DNA of 23,803 nucleotides from Tieghemiomyces parasiticus (Eukaryota; Kickxellomycota; Dimargaritomycetes; Dimargaritales; Dimargaritaceae). Positions 9,701 to 18,591 of this stretch are shown here, piece after piece. The stretch covers positions 1 through 23,803 of the forward strand of contig JANBPT010000764.1 in the NCBI GenBank assembly GCA_027575765.1. Direction: 5' to 3'. How positions within the stretch are numbered: position 1 is the stretch's first letter; every line of letters begins with the position of its first letter. The notes beneath the pieces were generated by a model. It made no database searches and was not told the origin of the DNA. It saw only the letters and a list, made by a program, of their open reading frames with translations. Made by a program: the position numbers and the translations under genes.

Positions 9701-12027
9701 CGGCCATTTCGTACGGGTGCTAGGAAATCTTCTCGACCTTAACGCCGAGATTGACGCCATCCTAGTCGAGCGTGGCATTGCCGTGTCCCAGGCCACACTA
9801 GCATTCAGTCCGGCTGTCCTCCGCGAGCTCCCAGTGCTCGCTGCGCGGGAAGACTGGCAGCCGTCGCCCGCAGAGATTGCTCGCCGCCGCGATCTACGCA
9901 CGTCCCACACCATCTTCAGCATTGACCCGCCCAACTGTGAAGACATTGACGACGCCCTGTCGGTCTGCACTCTGCCCGACGGGTCAGGCTACGAGCTGGG
10001 TATCCACATCGCGGACGTAGCTCAGTTCGTGACCCCGGGGTCCCAGCTGGACCAGGAGGCCCGCGTCCGCGCTACCACTGTGTACCTGGCCGACCGCCGT
10101 TTCAACATGATCCCTGCGCTCCTTAGCGAGTGGATCTGCTCCCTGCGGCAAAATGTGGACCGCTATGCAGGTAGGTTTAGGTTCAAACCGACGTATTACG
10201 GACGTCGCACCTTTGGAATGCCTAATCGTGTGAAGGCCTTGGGACGTTATTCTACGGCTACCTCAGCTGCTGACCCGTTTTTTTCCCCCTCCTTCCATCC
10301 CTTTCTTCCAATCACCTATATCTGGTTACATGGTCCACGCTCACTTTTGGTACAACGGCGCCAGTCTCGGTGCTTTGTACCCTGGACAACGACCTGCATC
10401 CCCGAGACGTTTGGTATGGCCGGACCCTCATCCGCTCGACGTACGAGATGGAATACGCCCAGGCCCAGGCTCTGGTGGACGATCGGGCCGATTTGCGGGG
10501 TCTGGATCCTACCGTCGCGGCACGGCTCCGACCGGACGTCAAATTACTGACTCGACTCATGCAGCGGCTGCGGGCCCGGCGTGTGGCTGCAGGTGCCTTG
10601 GAATTAGACAGTACGGAGGTCCGGTTCGGGTTCGACGAAAACAAGGACGTGAACGAGATCCGCACCAAGGAGGCCTTGCTGATGCACCGCGTGATTGAAG
10701 AGGCGATGGTGCTGGCCAACGAATTGGTGGGTACTTACCTTGTTGCCCACGTCCGTCGGACTGCCCTCCTTCGCCGTCACCCACCTCCGGTGGCCTCCCA
10801 CTTTCATCGGTTACTTAAGGCCGCCCAGGCTCAGGGGTTTGAGATGGATATCTCGTCCAACGCGACCGTTGCCCACTCTCTGGCGGCTGTGGCAAAGGCC
10901 CAGGCGGGAAACCCTGAAGTCGTCCGCCTGTTCAAGACCATGGCCACCATGGCCATGCACGAAGCCGGGTAAGTCCAATTACCGGAGTTCTACCGTGTCC
11001 GTAACGCCATCGCTTCTGCCTAGTGACTCGGCACCATGCGTCCCCGTCATCTCGTACCACTCCGCCATGTCTTTCCTCGGCCTAACGGGCTCTACGTCCA
11101 TCCAATCTTGCTCAATCCTTTTTCCCTCCACGCCTCTGCCTGACCAGATACGTTTGCGCCGGCGCCTATAAGGATGCTGAGCTGGCCCACTATGGGTTGG
11201 CCCTAAACTATTACACCCACTTTACGTCGCCGATCCGTCGCTACGCTGACCTGGTGGCCCACCGCCAATTGCTGGCCCTAGTCATGGGGGTAGACGAGGC
11301 CCCGATACTAGCACCGGCGCAGGTGACCCGTCTGTGCGACCACCTCAACGCACGTAATAAGGCCGCCAAGCTGGCCCAGGCGGACTCAGCCGAGCTCTTT
11401 CAAGGTCTCTACGTGTATCAGCGCACCCGCGCCAACGGTGCCGCCCTGGTGGCGGAGGGCGTCATTGCCGAAATCCGAGCGCGAGCCTTCAAAGTGTGGG
11501 TCCCACGGTATGGAATCCAAGGACTGGTATACTGGGAGAGTAAAGACGGCCAGGTCCAAGTCCCCCGCGCGTTGGTCACTGGGAGAGCCGAGGATGACGA
11601 GAACTGGTGTGTGGAGGCCCAGGTCGAGCATGTCGAAGACGGGGTGGACGGTGTCAAGGGTGACCGAGTGATTATCACGATACCCAGCAACGGCCAACGC
11701 CCCTGTACCTTCACGTATCGGCAATTCGATCGCATTGCCGTGTCATTGCGGGCCAACCCATCCCGCGCCCATCGCCAGACTGTCAGCCTCGGCCTGGTAG
11801 GGACGACGTCAACGCGGGCCCGCGATAGGGAGCGAGCGGCCCTAGTGGCCGTGGATGCGGAGGTTTTGAAAGGTCAACACTATGCGGTCGGTTCTGACAT
11901 TGAGTGCGCCACACAGTCTCCGGAGTACTCTGAGCCCAGCATGTACGGCCTACTGAATCAGTTCCGCCAGTTCCGTATCACAAACACCCAGGGCGCTGGA
12001 GAGGATGAATCCGCAGTTGACGAATAG
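6799..12027 (+). CDS. DIS3: Exosome 3'-5' exoribonuclease Dis3/Rrp44, 13 exons
   Basis: Processive 3'-5' exoribonuclease of the RNA exosome (RNase II/R family). Exons as read: 6799-6880, 7128-7210, 7378-7455, 7615-7768, 7921-7994, 8138-8353, 8502-8670, 8879-9010, 9204-9289, 9418-9530, 9677-10170, 10365-10968, 11148-12027. All phases agree; the total is 3,165 nt, giving 1,054 aa (yeast 1,001, human 958). Domains: N-terminal basic KxRG-VVKQVRE segment (about 13-27), CR3-like segment (28-45), PIN (about 48-200), cold-shock domains (about 228-400) split by an acidic insert (about 296-329) as in yeast, RNB with [14 protein letters not shown] (477-490; D479, D485, D487, D488) and [12 protein letters not shown] (785-796), and S1 (about 850-960). 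Donors are mostly GTAAGT, with GTAGGT, GTAAGC and GTAGGG variants. The exonuclease site is intact, but the PIN catalytic acids are largely lost (A81, W131, T157 or E158; only D53 kept). The start ATG at 6,799 is inferred from the family N-terminus. Exons 1-5 are the least certain part. Confidence 0.93.
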
Positions 12028-12636
12028 AACTTTGACATAATGTCACTGCTTGAACCTATTAGAGAGGGTGTGTGCCGACCAGTTTAACGGGTTGGTCGGG
12101 GGGCTGGAATACTGCTTTGAATGATTAAGATACATCTCTCAAGGCAATAAAAAATACTAGTCATACTATTTTTTGACTGGCACACTCGTCGGTTATGGTA
12201 TTATGGTACTCAATACTCGCTAGGAAACCCTGAAAGCAGGTTGCGAAATAAGTAAAAGTATAACCAAGGAGCGCTCAACGTTCTTGGTCATGGGGTGTTC
12301 GTTGCTACCCAATGTGAGGAAATCCCTTGAGATGTGTACGTCGGCGTTGGGGAGGGGAATAAATCCACAGTGAAGGGCTTGAGTTCTAACGATACAATTT
12401 CAATAATTGCGGCAGTTGCAGGATAAGCCGTGAGTGTGTCCATCAGTGATGGTCGCTTGGTCCAAGTATTGACTACTTGTGACAACTTCCGTTCCCCCAC
12501 CCCCCCCCCGCATTACCTCCAATAGCCGACCCCCAGTCATAATACTACAGACACTCTTCGTCTCTTTGCAATTTGCTACGAACTCCGACCTCCGCCCTGT
12601 CTATCCTATTGCCCCTTCCACCATTTGTTTCATTCG
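12028..12636 (+). promoter_or_regulatory. DIS3-TRS120 intergenic region with C/T-rich leader
   Basis: The left part is the DIS3 3' region. From about 12,479 the plus strand becomes C/T-rich, with a nearly pure C tract at 12,494-12,509, and it stays pyrimidine-rich up to the TRS120 start codon at 12,637. This is the likely TRS120 promoter and 5' leader. I saw no TATA box. Confidence 0.45.
12146..12174 (+). terminator. DIS3 poly(A) signal and A/T hairpin
   Basis: AATAAA at 12,146-12,151 lies about 120 bases after the DIS3 stop. It overlaps a perfect 8-bp inverted repeat: AAAAAATA at 12,149-12,156 and TATTTTTT at 12,167-12,174, with a 10-base loop. This is a plausible 3'-end processing region. 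The hairpin's role is unknown. Confidence 0.5.
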
Positions 12637-15600
12637 ATGCTACCGTCCGATGCGTCCTTAGCTACCATCTCGGTCTTGGACCCGGCGCGCATCCGTGTGC
12701 TTCTAGTCCCCTTGGGGGACATCACCCAGGACCGGTTTCGCCATCTAGCCAACCTCTTCCGCCGTCACACGTCCGTCCCGTTGCACGAAGTTCGGCCAAA
12801 TTCAGCTGCAACCGACGCAGATAAACTGGACCCTGCCGCGCTATACCTACAGTTTATCGAGACAGTATCGCGCGATTCGGAGTCTTTGGAGCAGCTTCAG
12901 ACCCACCGCCGGGTCCTTGGTGTCATTGGCATCCTAGAAACCACCCGGACGGGAGATGACAACGGCGAGGGCGGTGAAGAACAGGGCCAACTCGAGTGCG
13001 GCCACACCCAGTTCCTAGATATTTTAGAAATCTATCCGACCGCCCTAGTATCCCATTGCTTCGCCTTCAGGTCGGCCGTCGACCGTGATCCGCCTGCTGC
13101 CGCACTCCACGAAGAAACGACCCCCGTCCGGTCTCGTCGACCCTCCGTAAAAGGCGTCATTACCGTGGACCCTGGTTACGACCCGGAAGGCACTGTGCGT
13201 GAACTGGTGATCAGCTTTGTCCAGACGATGTCGGCGGCTTTGGATACGATGACGGCTGGGCTCGAAGCCCGCAACTTGATCAAAGCGAAAAAATTGAAAG
13301 GCGACACCTGCCTACTAGGCGGCCGCCTGGCCGAGGCCATCTCGTACTACTCATCATCGATCGAGCACGCCACCACCCACCGCGACCACCTGTGGCAGGC
13401 AGCGGCATTCGAAGGTTATTATGCCGCCCTTGTGCTCCTGGCTTACCGCGGCACCGAACGTGCCCTCCTCATGGCCCTCCTGTCGAACCCGACCCCGTGC
13501 CTGGTCAGTGGCTCGCTGTCTCCCGACGACGTACGACCTCCGCGGCCCGGTCTGACCAGTCCCCCCTTAGGGCCCGCCTCCAATGGGAACGCGACCGCAT
13601 CGTTCATCCCGCCAACTCAATTGTTCGCCGGAGGTCCCGCGGTGGGAGCGCCATCGGCGGCCGGAGTTGCCGGTACTTCCCCGCCGCCCACTTTGGGTTC
13701 GTCCCCGTCCCAAGTAACCACCTCCCCGCGGATCCGGACGCTGTCCAAGACCACCACGGCGTTTCTCCAGAGCGGGCTGCGCAACAGTACCCAGTTGGCC
13801 TATTTCGTCCTGAGCGAGCTGGTCGACAAGTACCGCGAGGTGCCCTTACTTTACGAACAGGCGACAGTCTTCTCCGCCGTGCTTTACGCTGAGGCCTGCC
13901 TGCGGATGGCCTACCTGGCCCTGGCCGTACGTCAGTCTGGCCCCACGGAGGAGACCTTGGGCTGGATGGTCCACCGGGTCACCGACCCACCAGGTGCCAC
14001 CCCCTGGGACCCCCGCACTGCAGCGACCGGTGGTGACGAGACCACCCCCACGGGCGCCCAGGTCACCACCGGCAGTGGGGGCATGGTATCACTCTGCATC
14101 ACCCGTGCCAACGTCGCCGAGTGGGCCCTACGCGGCTGGAATGACGAAGTGGTGCGGACTCTATCTACCCGCGAACGCCTTCTGCTTATCCAACGCCTGG
14201 TCCGCTTGTTTCACGCTGCAGGCCTGTATCGAAAACTAGGCTTCTTTCTATACCAATTCGCCACCCTAGCCTTGGAGGTAGCCCAGTCGGCAGCGACGAT
14301 TCCCAAGGGGAATTACCGTGGCCCGAATAATGCCCTGCCGACACCAGCTGCGGCCCACGCCGTGGACACCCGACTCCACGATCCCACCGTGCAGCGGTCC
14401 CTGCTACGCGCCCTTGACTTCCTCACCGCCGCGTACCGCATCAGCCGATTCGGACCGCTGCGTTTCACTGTCCACGGGCGTTCATTGGTGTGCAACCCGT
14501 TCACCACCCTCCGCGGAGTAGAGGACCTGATGCGGCGCGTGGCAGAGCGCGTCAAGGACCCGCCTCTTATCACATCGAACATTGTCTCCGAGGTCCGTGG
14601 ATGGGCCGACCTGCAACGTACGGTGGTGGACCGGTCTCTACGGCTCAGTCAACACACCGGAGCTGCTGGTTCAGGGGTGGTCTTCGCCCTGCTCCTGCTG
14701 GGTCTGGAATGGCGCCAGGCCGAGGTGGCAGCACGGGCAATACCGCGCAATGAGGGTCAGGTACTCGGTCACGCCCCTACACTAAGTCTGGCTCAGTTAG
14801 CGCACCACCTACACACGGCCGTACTCCGGCTGCACATAGCCCAGCCCGCTGCCTTCGACCTACCACACGTACCCGTCGGGGCCAAGTGGACCGGTTTGCC
14901 CCTAGCCACCGAATCCCTGGCAGCCATCGAGGCCGCGGCCGAACGAAACGAGCCAGCTGTCTTGCCGCTCTTACACAGCCCCATCATCCGTCGCGCCCCC
15001 GCCACCCACGACCTGTTCGCCCCGATACTCCACAGCTGCTCTTTTGTCAGGGACGGACCTGACGCGTCGCACCGTTGTTTCGTCCAACAACTGGACGCAG
15101 GGACCCGGGATTTGCTGGGACTCTCAATCCCCGCGGACCCGAACCGCCAGGGAGACGAGCCTACTGGTCGCGGGGCCCCACCACAGACGGGCGGCGGCCC
15201 GTTCCTGTACGACCCCTACGCTGGGACCAGCCCCGCGACCAGCCATGCCCCACTGACGATGGCATGCGGGGAGCCATCACACCTACGCGTCACTCTCACC
15301 AACCCGTTCCCCTTTGCCCTTGAAGTGACCGACCTCTGGCCCGTGTGCCACGTGACCACCCTTGATCTCGCCCACCCCGCGCCGCCCCTCCAGATTTTGG
15401 CACCCACCCCGGCTCTCCCGGCCATTATAGGGACCAACCAGGCCCAGGATTTCACCTTCACTCTGATTCCACATAGCACCGCGCCCATACTCATCCAGGG
15501 CTGTGTCGCTCGCCTCTTCTCGCACCTCTTTGTCCACCTCCTACTGGCCCAACCGACAACTTCAGCCAGAGGTACGCCACCAGCGGACTGCTTAGCGATC

Positions 15601-17274
15601 CGTCTAGCGGAATACGCCGGATCAAATCCCGTCCAACTGCTCTGTCCGCGGCCCGTGCCGGCTCTACCTCATCTACTTCCAGTTGCGACCGATCCAGCCA
15701 TGGTTACAGGTCGTGTCGCACTACTGCGCGGGGAGAACCGGCCCTGGCGGTGGTCCCTGCGTAACGCCGGCCGCGAAGCTGTCAACTACGTCCACGTGCG
15801 AGCCTTTGGATACCCACGCGGCCGGACCGGTGCCCGCCGCACCCCACTCAACCTTACCAAGGCGGATGTGCTCACTTACATGGGCCTTGAAGACCCTCAG
15901 TTGGCGTTAACGACCGTAGGCACACTCGCTCGGGCCCCTCTGGACCCGCCCTGGTCGCCAGAGTGCGTCCGCGTCTTGTCTTTTACGTTACACGGCCAGG
16001 ACCGCTACGAGCGGCTTGATGTGGAAGTCGAGTATGGTTATGTGGATCGCGCTTCTGATGCCTGTAGCTTTTACGTCCGCGTCGCCCAGATCGCTCTGAC
16101 CCTGGAAGTGGCGGCACCAGTGACAGTCGAGAAGATCCAGGTTTGGCCCATGAGCTGGTCCCCCGTTGACCAGGACGGACCCGTCGAGCCTCTGACGGCC
16201 CCGGAGGCCTGGCAGTACCTACAAGGTATGGCTACGACGGTTCCAGGAGACCCGGTCGAGACGCTAGGCCGCATCCCTGGCCCGACCTCGCAAGTTGACG
16301 GCTGGTGTTTGGTAGCGGTCGATCTGCGCAACCCTTGGGAGGCCCGTACCTTCGAAACGACGGCCGCTGTAAACCCGGCCACCTGGTCGGCCACCTGCGG
16401 GGTGACTGTCGACCCAACAGTCACCAGATGGCCCATGGCGTCGCCAACTGTGCGCTGCCCACCGCTTGGTACCGCTCGTTTACTCGTCCCGTGTCCGCGG
16501 TTTCGTTTAACTCCAGACTTGATCAACACAGAGGTCCCTTTACCATCAGAATCCGATGCCGAAAATCAATTCGTCGTGGACACCGCGGCGGCCGCGCTAG
16601 CGCCGGAGGTTGTCCGCCGCCGGCGCTGCGACCGGGCCTATGCTATCCACCTGGACCGACTACTCGGGCTACGTTGGGCTGAGGTTGACGCCGGCCGGCC
16701 AGACACGGAAGTCACTGGGGTCCTCATGCATGGCGACGCGACCGGAGCCTGGTTGACCACGGCCGCCCGGCGTGCGCTGCACCTACCCGTCGTTCGCCTG
16801 GCCGCCGTCTTGAACGTACCCGACTGCCCCATTGGAACCACCCGAGTGCCGCTCTACACGGCGGCTACGCTCACAGTCGGGGTGCACAACGAGGGCACCA
16901 CGCCTCACGCAGTGTCCCTGTACGTCCACCCGCGGGTAGCCGGTCGTTCACCGCCGAATCCTACCCGTCGCTACGCAGCCGAAATGCTAAGTGGTAACCT
17001 TCAGGTCTACGACGCGGCCAACGACGCGGTGGCGGACATGGATGACGACGATAACAATAGCGAAGATGACGACAGCGGGGTGGACCAGGGGATTCTGTGG
17101 GCCGAGCAGAACTTGATGGCTCTGGGGTTCGTCCCGCCCGCTGGAGGGTCCGCCTGCGCTACGATTCCATTCTACTTTACCCAGTGCGGCGAGTTTGACC
17201 TGTTCTATGGCTGGCTAACACCCGGGGCGGGGAAGGTGGGCCCCGTCCACCGGCTCCGCGTAACGGCAGGGTAG
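12637..17274 (+). CDS. TRS120: TRAPPII complex subunit Trs120 (TRAPPC9 family)
   Basis: A subunit specific to the TRAPPII tethering complex, which acts at the late Golgi/endosome as exchange factor for Rab11-type GTPases (Ypt31/32 in yeast). It is a single open frame of 1,545 aa without introns. The N-terminus carries the family opening RIRVLLVPLGDITQDRFRHL (about 18-37). A TPR-like helical repeat, KKLKGDTCLLGGRLAEAISY, starts at about residue 216 and runs into YYAALVLLAYRG, as in Trs120/TRAPPC9. The C-terminal half is rich in beta-sandwich-like sequence, ending FYFTQCGEFDLFYGWLTPG. The protein is longer than yeast Trs120 (1,289) or human TRAPPC9 (1,148). The extra length includes Pro/Gly/Ser/Thr-rich inserts at about 295-368, 450-483 and 835-868, and an acidic loop (DMDDDDNNSEDDDSG) near 1,467-1,484. 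The start is the first in-frame ATG, at 12,637; the frame extends 12 bases further left only through a TTG. The stop is TAG. Confidence 0.9.
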   Translation: MLPSDASLATISVLDPARIRVLLVPLGDITQDRFRHLANLFRRHTSVPLHEVRPNSAATDADKLDPAALYLQFIETVSRDSESLEQLQTHRRVLGVIGILETTRTGDDNGEGGEEQGQLECGHTQFLDILEIYPTALVSHCFAFRSAVDRDPPAAALHEETTPVRSRRPSVKGVITVDPGYDPEGTVRELVISFVQTMSAALDTMTAGLEARNLIKAKKLKGDTCLLGGRLAEAISYYSSSIEHATTHRDHLWQAAAFEGYYAALVLLAYRGTERALLMALLSNPTPCLVSGSLSPDDVRPPRPGLTSPPLGPASNGNATASFIPPTQLFAGGPAVGAPSAAGVAGTSPPPTLGSSPSQVTTSPRIRTLSKTTTAFLQSGLRNSTQLAYFVLSELVDKYREVPLLYEQATVFSAVLYAEACLRMAYLALAVRQSGPTEETLGWMVHRVTDPPGATPWDPRTAATGGDETTPTGAQVTTGSGGMVSLCITRANVAEWALRGWNDEVVRTLSTRERLLLIQRLVRLFHAAGLYRKLGFFLYQFATLALEVAQSAATIPKGNYRGPNNALPTPAAAHAVDTRLHDPTVQRSLLRALDFLTAAYRISRFGPLRFTVHGRSLVCNPFTTLRGVEDLMRRVAERVKDPPLITSNIVSEVRGWADLQRTVVDRSLRLSQHTGAAGSGVVFALLLLGLEWRQAEVAARAIPRNEGQVLGHAPTLSLAQLAHHLHTAVLRLHIAQPAAFDLPHVPVGAKWTGLPLATESLAAIEAAAERNEPAVLPLLHSPIIRRAPATHDLFAPILHSCSFVRDGPDASHRCFVQQLDAGTRDLLGLSIPADPNRQGDEPTGRGAPPQTGGGPFLYDPYAGTSPATSHAPLTMACGEPSHLRVTLTNPFPFALEVTDLWPVCHVTTLDLAHPAPPLQILAPTPALPAIIGTNQAQDFTFTLIPHSTAPILIQGCVARLFSHLFVHLLLAQPTTSARGTPPADCLAIRLAEYAGSNPVQLLCPRPVPALPHLLPVATDPAMVTGRVALLRGENRPWRWSLRNAGREAVNYVHVRAFGYPRGRTGARRTPLNLTKADVLTYMGLEDPQLALTTVGTLARAPLDPPWSPECVRVLSFTLHGQDRYERLDVEVEYGYVDRASDACSFYVRVAQIALTLEVAAPVTVEKIQVWPMSWSPVDQDGPVEPLTAPEAWQYLQGMATTVPGDPVETLGRIPGPTSQVDGWCLVAVDLRNPWEARTFETTAAVNPATWSATCGVTVDPTVTRWPMASPTVRCPPLGTARLLVPCPRFRLTPDLINTEVPLPSESDAENQFVVDTAAAALAPEVVRRRRCDRAYAIHLDRLLGLRWAEVDAGRPDTEVTGVLMHGDATGAWLTTAARRALHLPVVRLAAVLNVPDCPIGTTRVPLYTAATLTVGVHNEGTTPHAVSLYVHPRVAGRSPPNPTRRYAAEMLSGNLQVYDAANDAVADMDDDDNNSEDDDSGVDQGILWAEQNLMALGFVPPAGGSACATIPFYFTQCGEFDLFYGWLTPGAGKVGPVHRLRVTAG

Positions 17275-17425
17275 GATTGAACATTTGGGATTGCACCGAC
17301 CGCGGGCTGTTTGTCAGGGAAGCCGTATTGGGACTGCAAGTGATAAGACCCTACCCGATTCGAGAATCGTCGTAATAGACAATCAATGCACCACCCTCCG
17401 TGATGATCCAACGTGGCGAGAGGCC

Positions 17426-17431
17426 AATAAA
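17426..17431 (+). terminator. Possible TRS120 poly(A) signal
   Basis: AATAAA, about 150 bases after the TRS120 stop codon. The position suits a 3'-end processing signal. No transcript evidence is available. Confidence 0.45.
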
Positions 17432-18344
17432 ATGTACGTTGATTTGGAACGGTAGGCCCAGGCTGTGGTGAGGTATGTATTGGCGGAGGAGGCACAACTT
17501 GGTTGGCCACGATGACTTTGGGTGTCGAGCAGCAGAGGCGCTGTGCAGGTAGACCAGCCTCGCACCCGCAGGGATATGCAACGCTTGGCGTTGGCTGTGA
17601 CTGCATTTTGGTTTACCTTAATTAACTACAAATGTGATCCAGACTTTAGAATACATCAAGATACGGGTATGCGGTGGATCTTTCTAACCACTGTTAAACA
17701 CCGGCCGCTCCGCTGACCACAGCGGGATAGTTGTCATCTAGCCCAAAGCGTGGCGTCCGGAGATCGGGGAGGGGAGGAGTTGGGTCCCAGCATTTTTTGG
17801 CCATCCGACCCCTCGGCCCTGAGATGGGGAATTCTTTCCATGGGTTTCTCGTCTGGTCGACCCTGTGAGGAGGGGTCAAGTGTGGGACGCGGTGATTGGC
17901 CAGAAATGACAACCCGTACGAGGCGGAGGGGATTTGGTTGGATGGTGTACGAGACCTTTGTATCTTATGTTCCCGTTGTCTACGGATGGGTGGTATAGGG
18001 ATCGACCTTGAGGGCACCCGGCGGCTTCTGAACCTCCTCCCCTCGACGCATTGGACGTAACGAGGCGGCGGCACACAGCCGGAAAGGTGGGCCTGTGATG
18101 CAGCAATGGCGAGCGCTCTTTGTTAGACTTGAGAGCGGCAGAGCACGATACGATTTAGGGGAGGGGCGCCCCCGCCTTCGTGTCGTGGCGACGGGTAGGG
18201 TGACAGATATACCCTTACTCTGCATTCCCCCCCCTCGTTATCCACCACTACCCGTTCCCCCATACTGCCATAACGACCAACGAGAAGCCGCCACACACGC
18301 ACACACGGCTCCCTCCCGTCCTCCACTGGGCCTACGGATTTGCG

Positions 18345-18353
18345 CAGCGTGTC
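18345..18353 (+). promoter_or_regulatory. UPRE-like element CAGCGTGTC
   Basis: CAGCGTGTC is identical to the core of the yeast KAR2 unfolded protein response element, which is bound by the bZIP factor Hac1. It lies on the sense strand, 51 bases before the TATA box and about 240 bases before the BiP start codon. The placement in an ER Hsp70 promoter makes a functional role likely; binding is inferred. Confidence 0.6.
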
Positions 18354-18404
18354 CTGTCCGCCGCGACTCCGCCTGGTCTGCCCGCTCACCCTCCCCCTTC
18401 ATCC

Positions 18405-18411
18405 TATATAA
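18405..18411 (+). promoter_or_regulatory. TATA box of KAR2
   Basis: TATATAA, 187 bases before the BiP ATG, followed by a pyrimidine-rich stretch suited to transcription initiation. A TATA box fits a strongly inducible stress gene. Confidence 0.6.
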
Positions 18412-18591
18412 CCACCCTACCGGTGCTCCGTTATCCTCATCACCTTCGCATTTTATCGTCCCCCATCCCGTTGCCCTTTACGGTGTCTACTGGCGCTTAA
18501 CCCTTGTTCCTTCTTCCCGCTTGACTTCCAGTTGTATTTCTATCCGTTCATCTTATTCCATCGTCCTGCACATCAACTAACCATCGTTACG

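Larger units (their letters stand above)
17275..18591 (+). promoter_or_regulatory. TRS120-KAR2 intergenic region and BiP promoter
   Basis: The first 200 or so bases are the TRS120 3' region. From about 18,220 to 18,591 the plus strand is strongly C/T-rich, including a short CA-rich patch near 18,290, and it contains the UPRE-like element and TATA box listed separately. This is the KAR2 promoter and leader. ORFs crossing it are S/P-rich and look non-coding. Confidence 0.6.

Noticed and set aside
10184..10193. GGTTCAAACC, tRNA B-box-like
   Set aside because: It is a short palindrome inside DIS3 intron 11, with exon sequence where the rest of a tRNA would have to be.
12625..12627. TTG in frame before the TRS120 ATG
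   Set aside because: The first ATG at 12,637 directly precedes the conserved N-terminal segment. A non-ATG start is not needed.
17881..17899. Mammalian-type ERSE-like arrangement (reverse of CCAAT-N9-CCACA)
   Set aside because: The last base differs from CCACG, it is about 500 bases from the TATA box, and fungi are not known to use ATF6.
18095..18580. 161-codon plus-strand ORF before KAR2
   Set aside because: It covers the C/T-rich promoter, the UPRE-like site and the TATA box. The product is Pro/Ser/Arg-rich with no domain.
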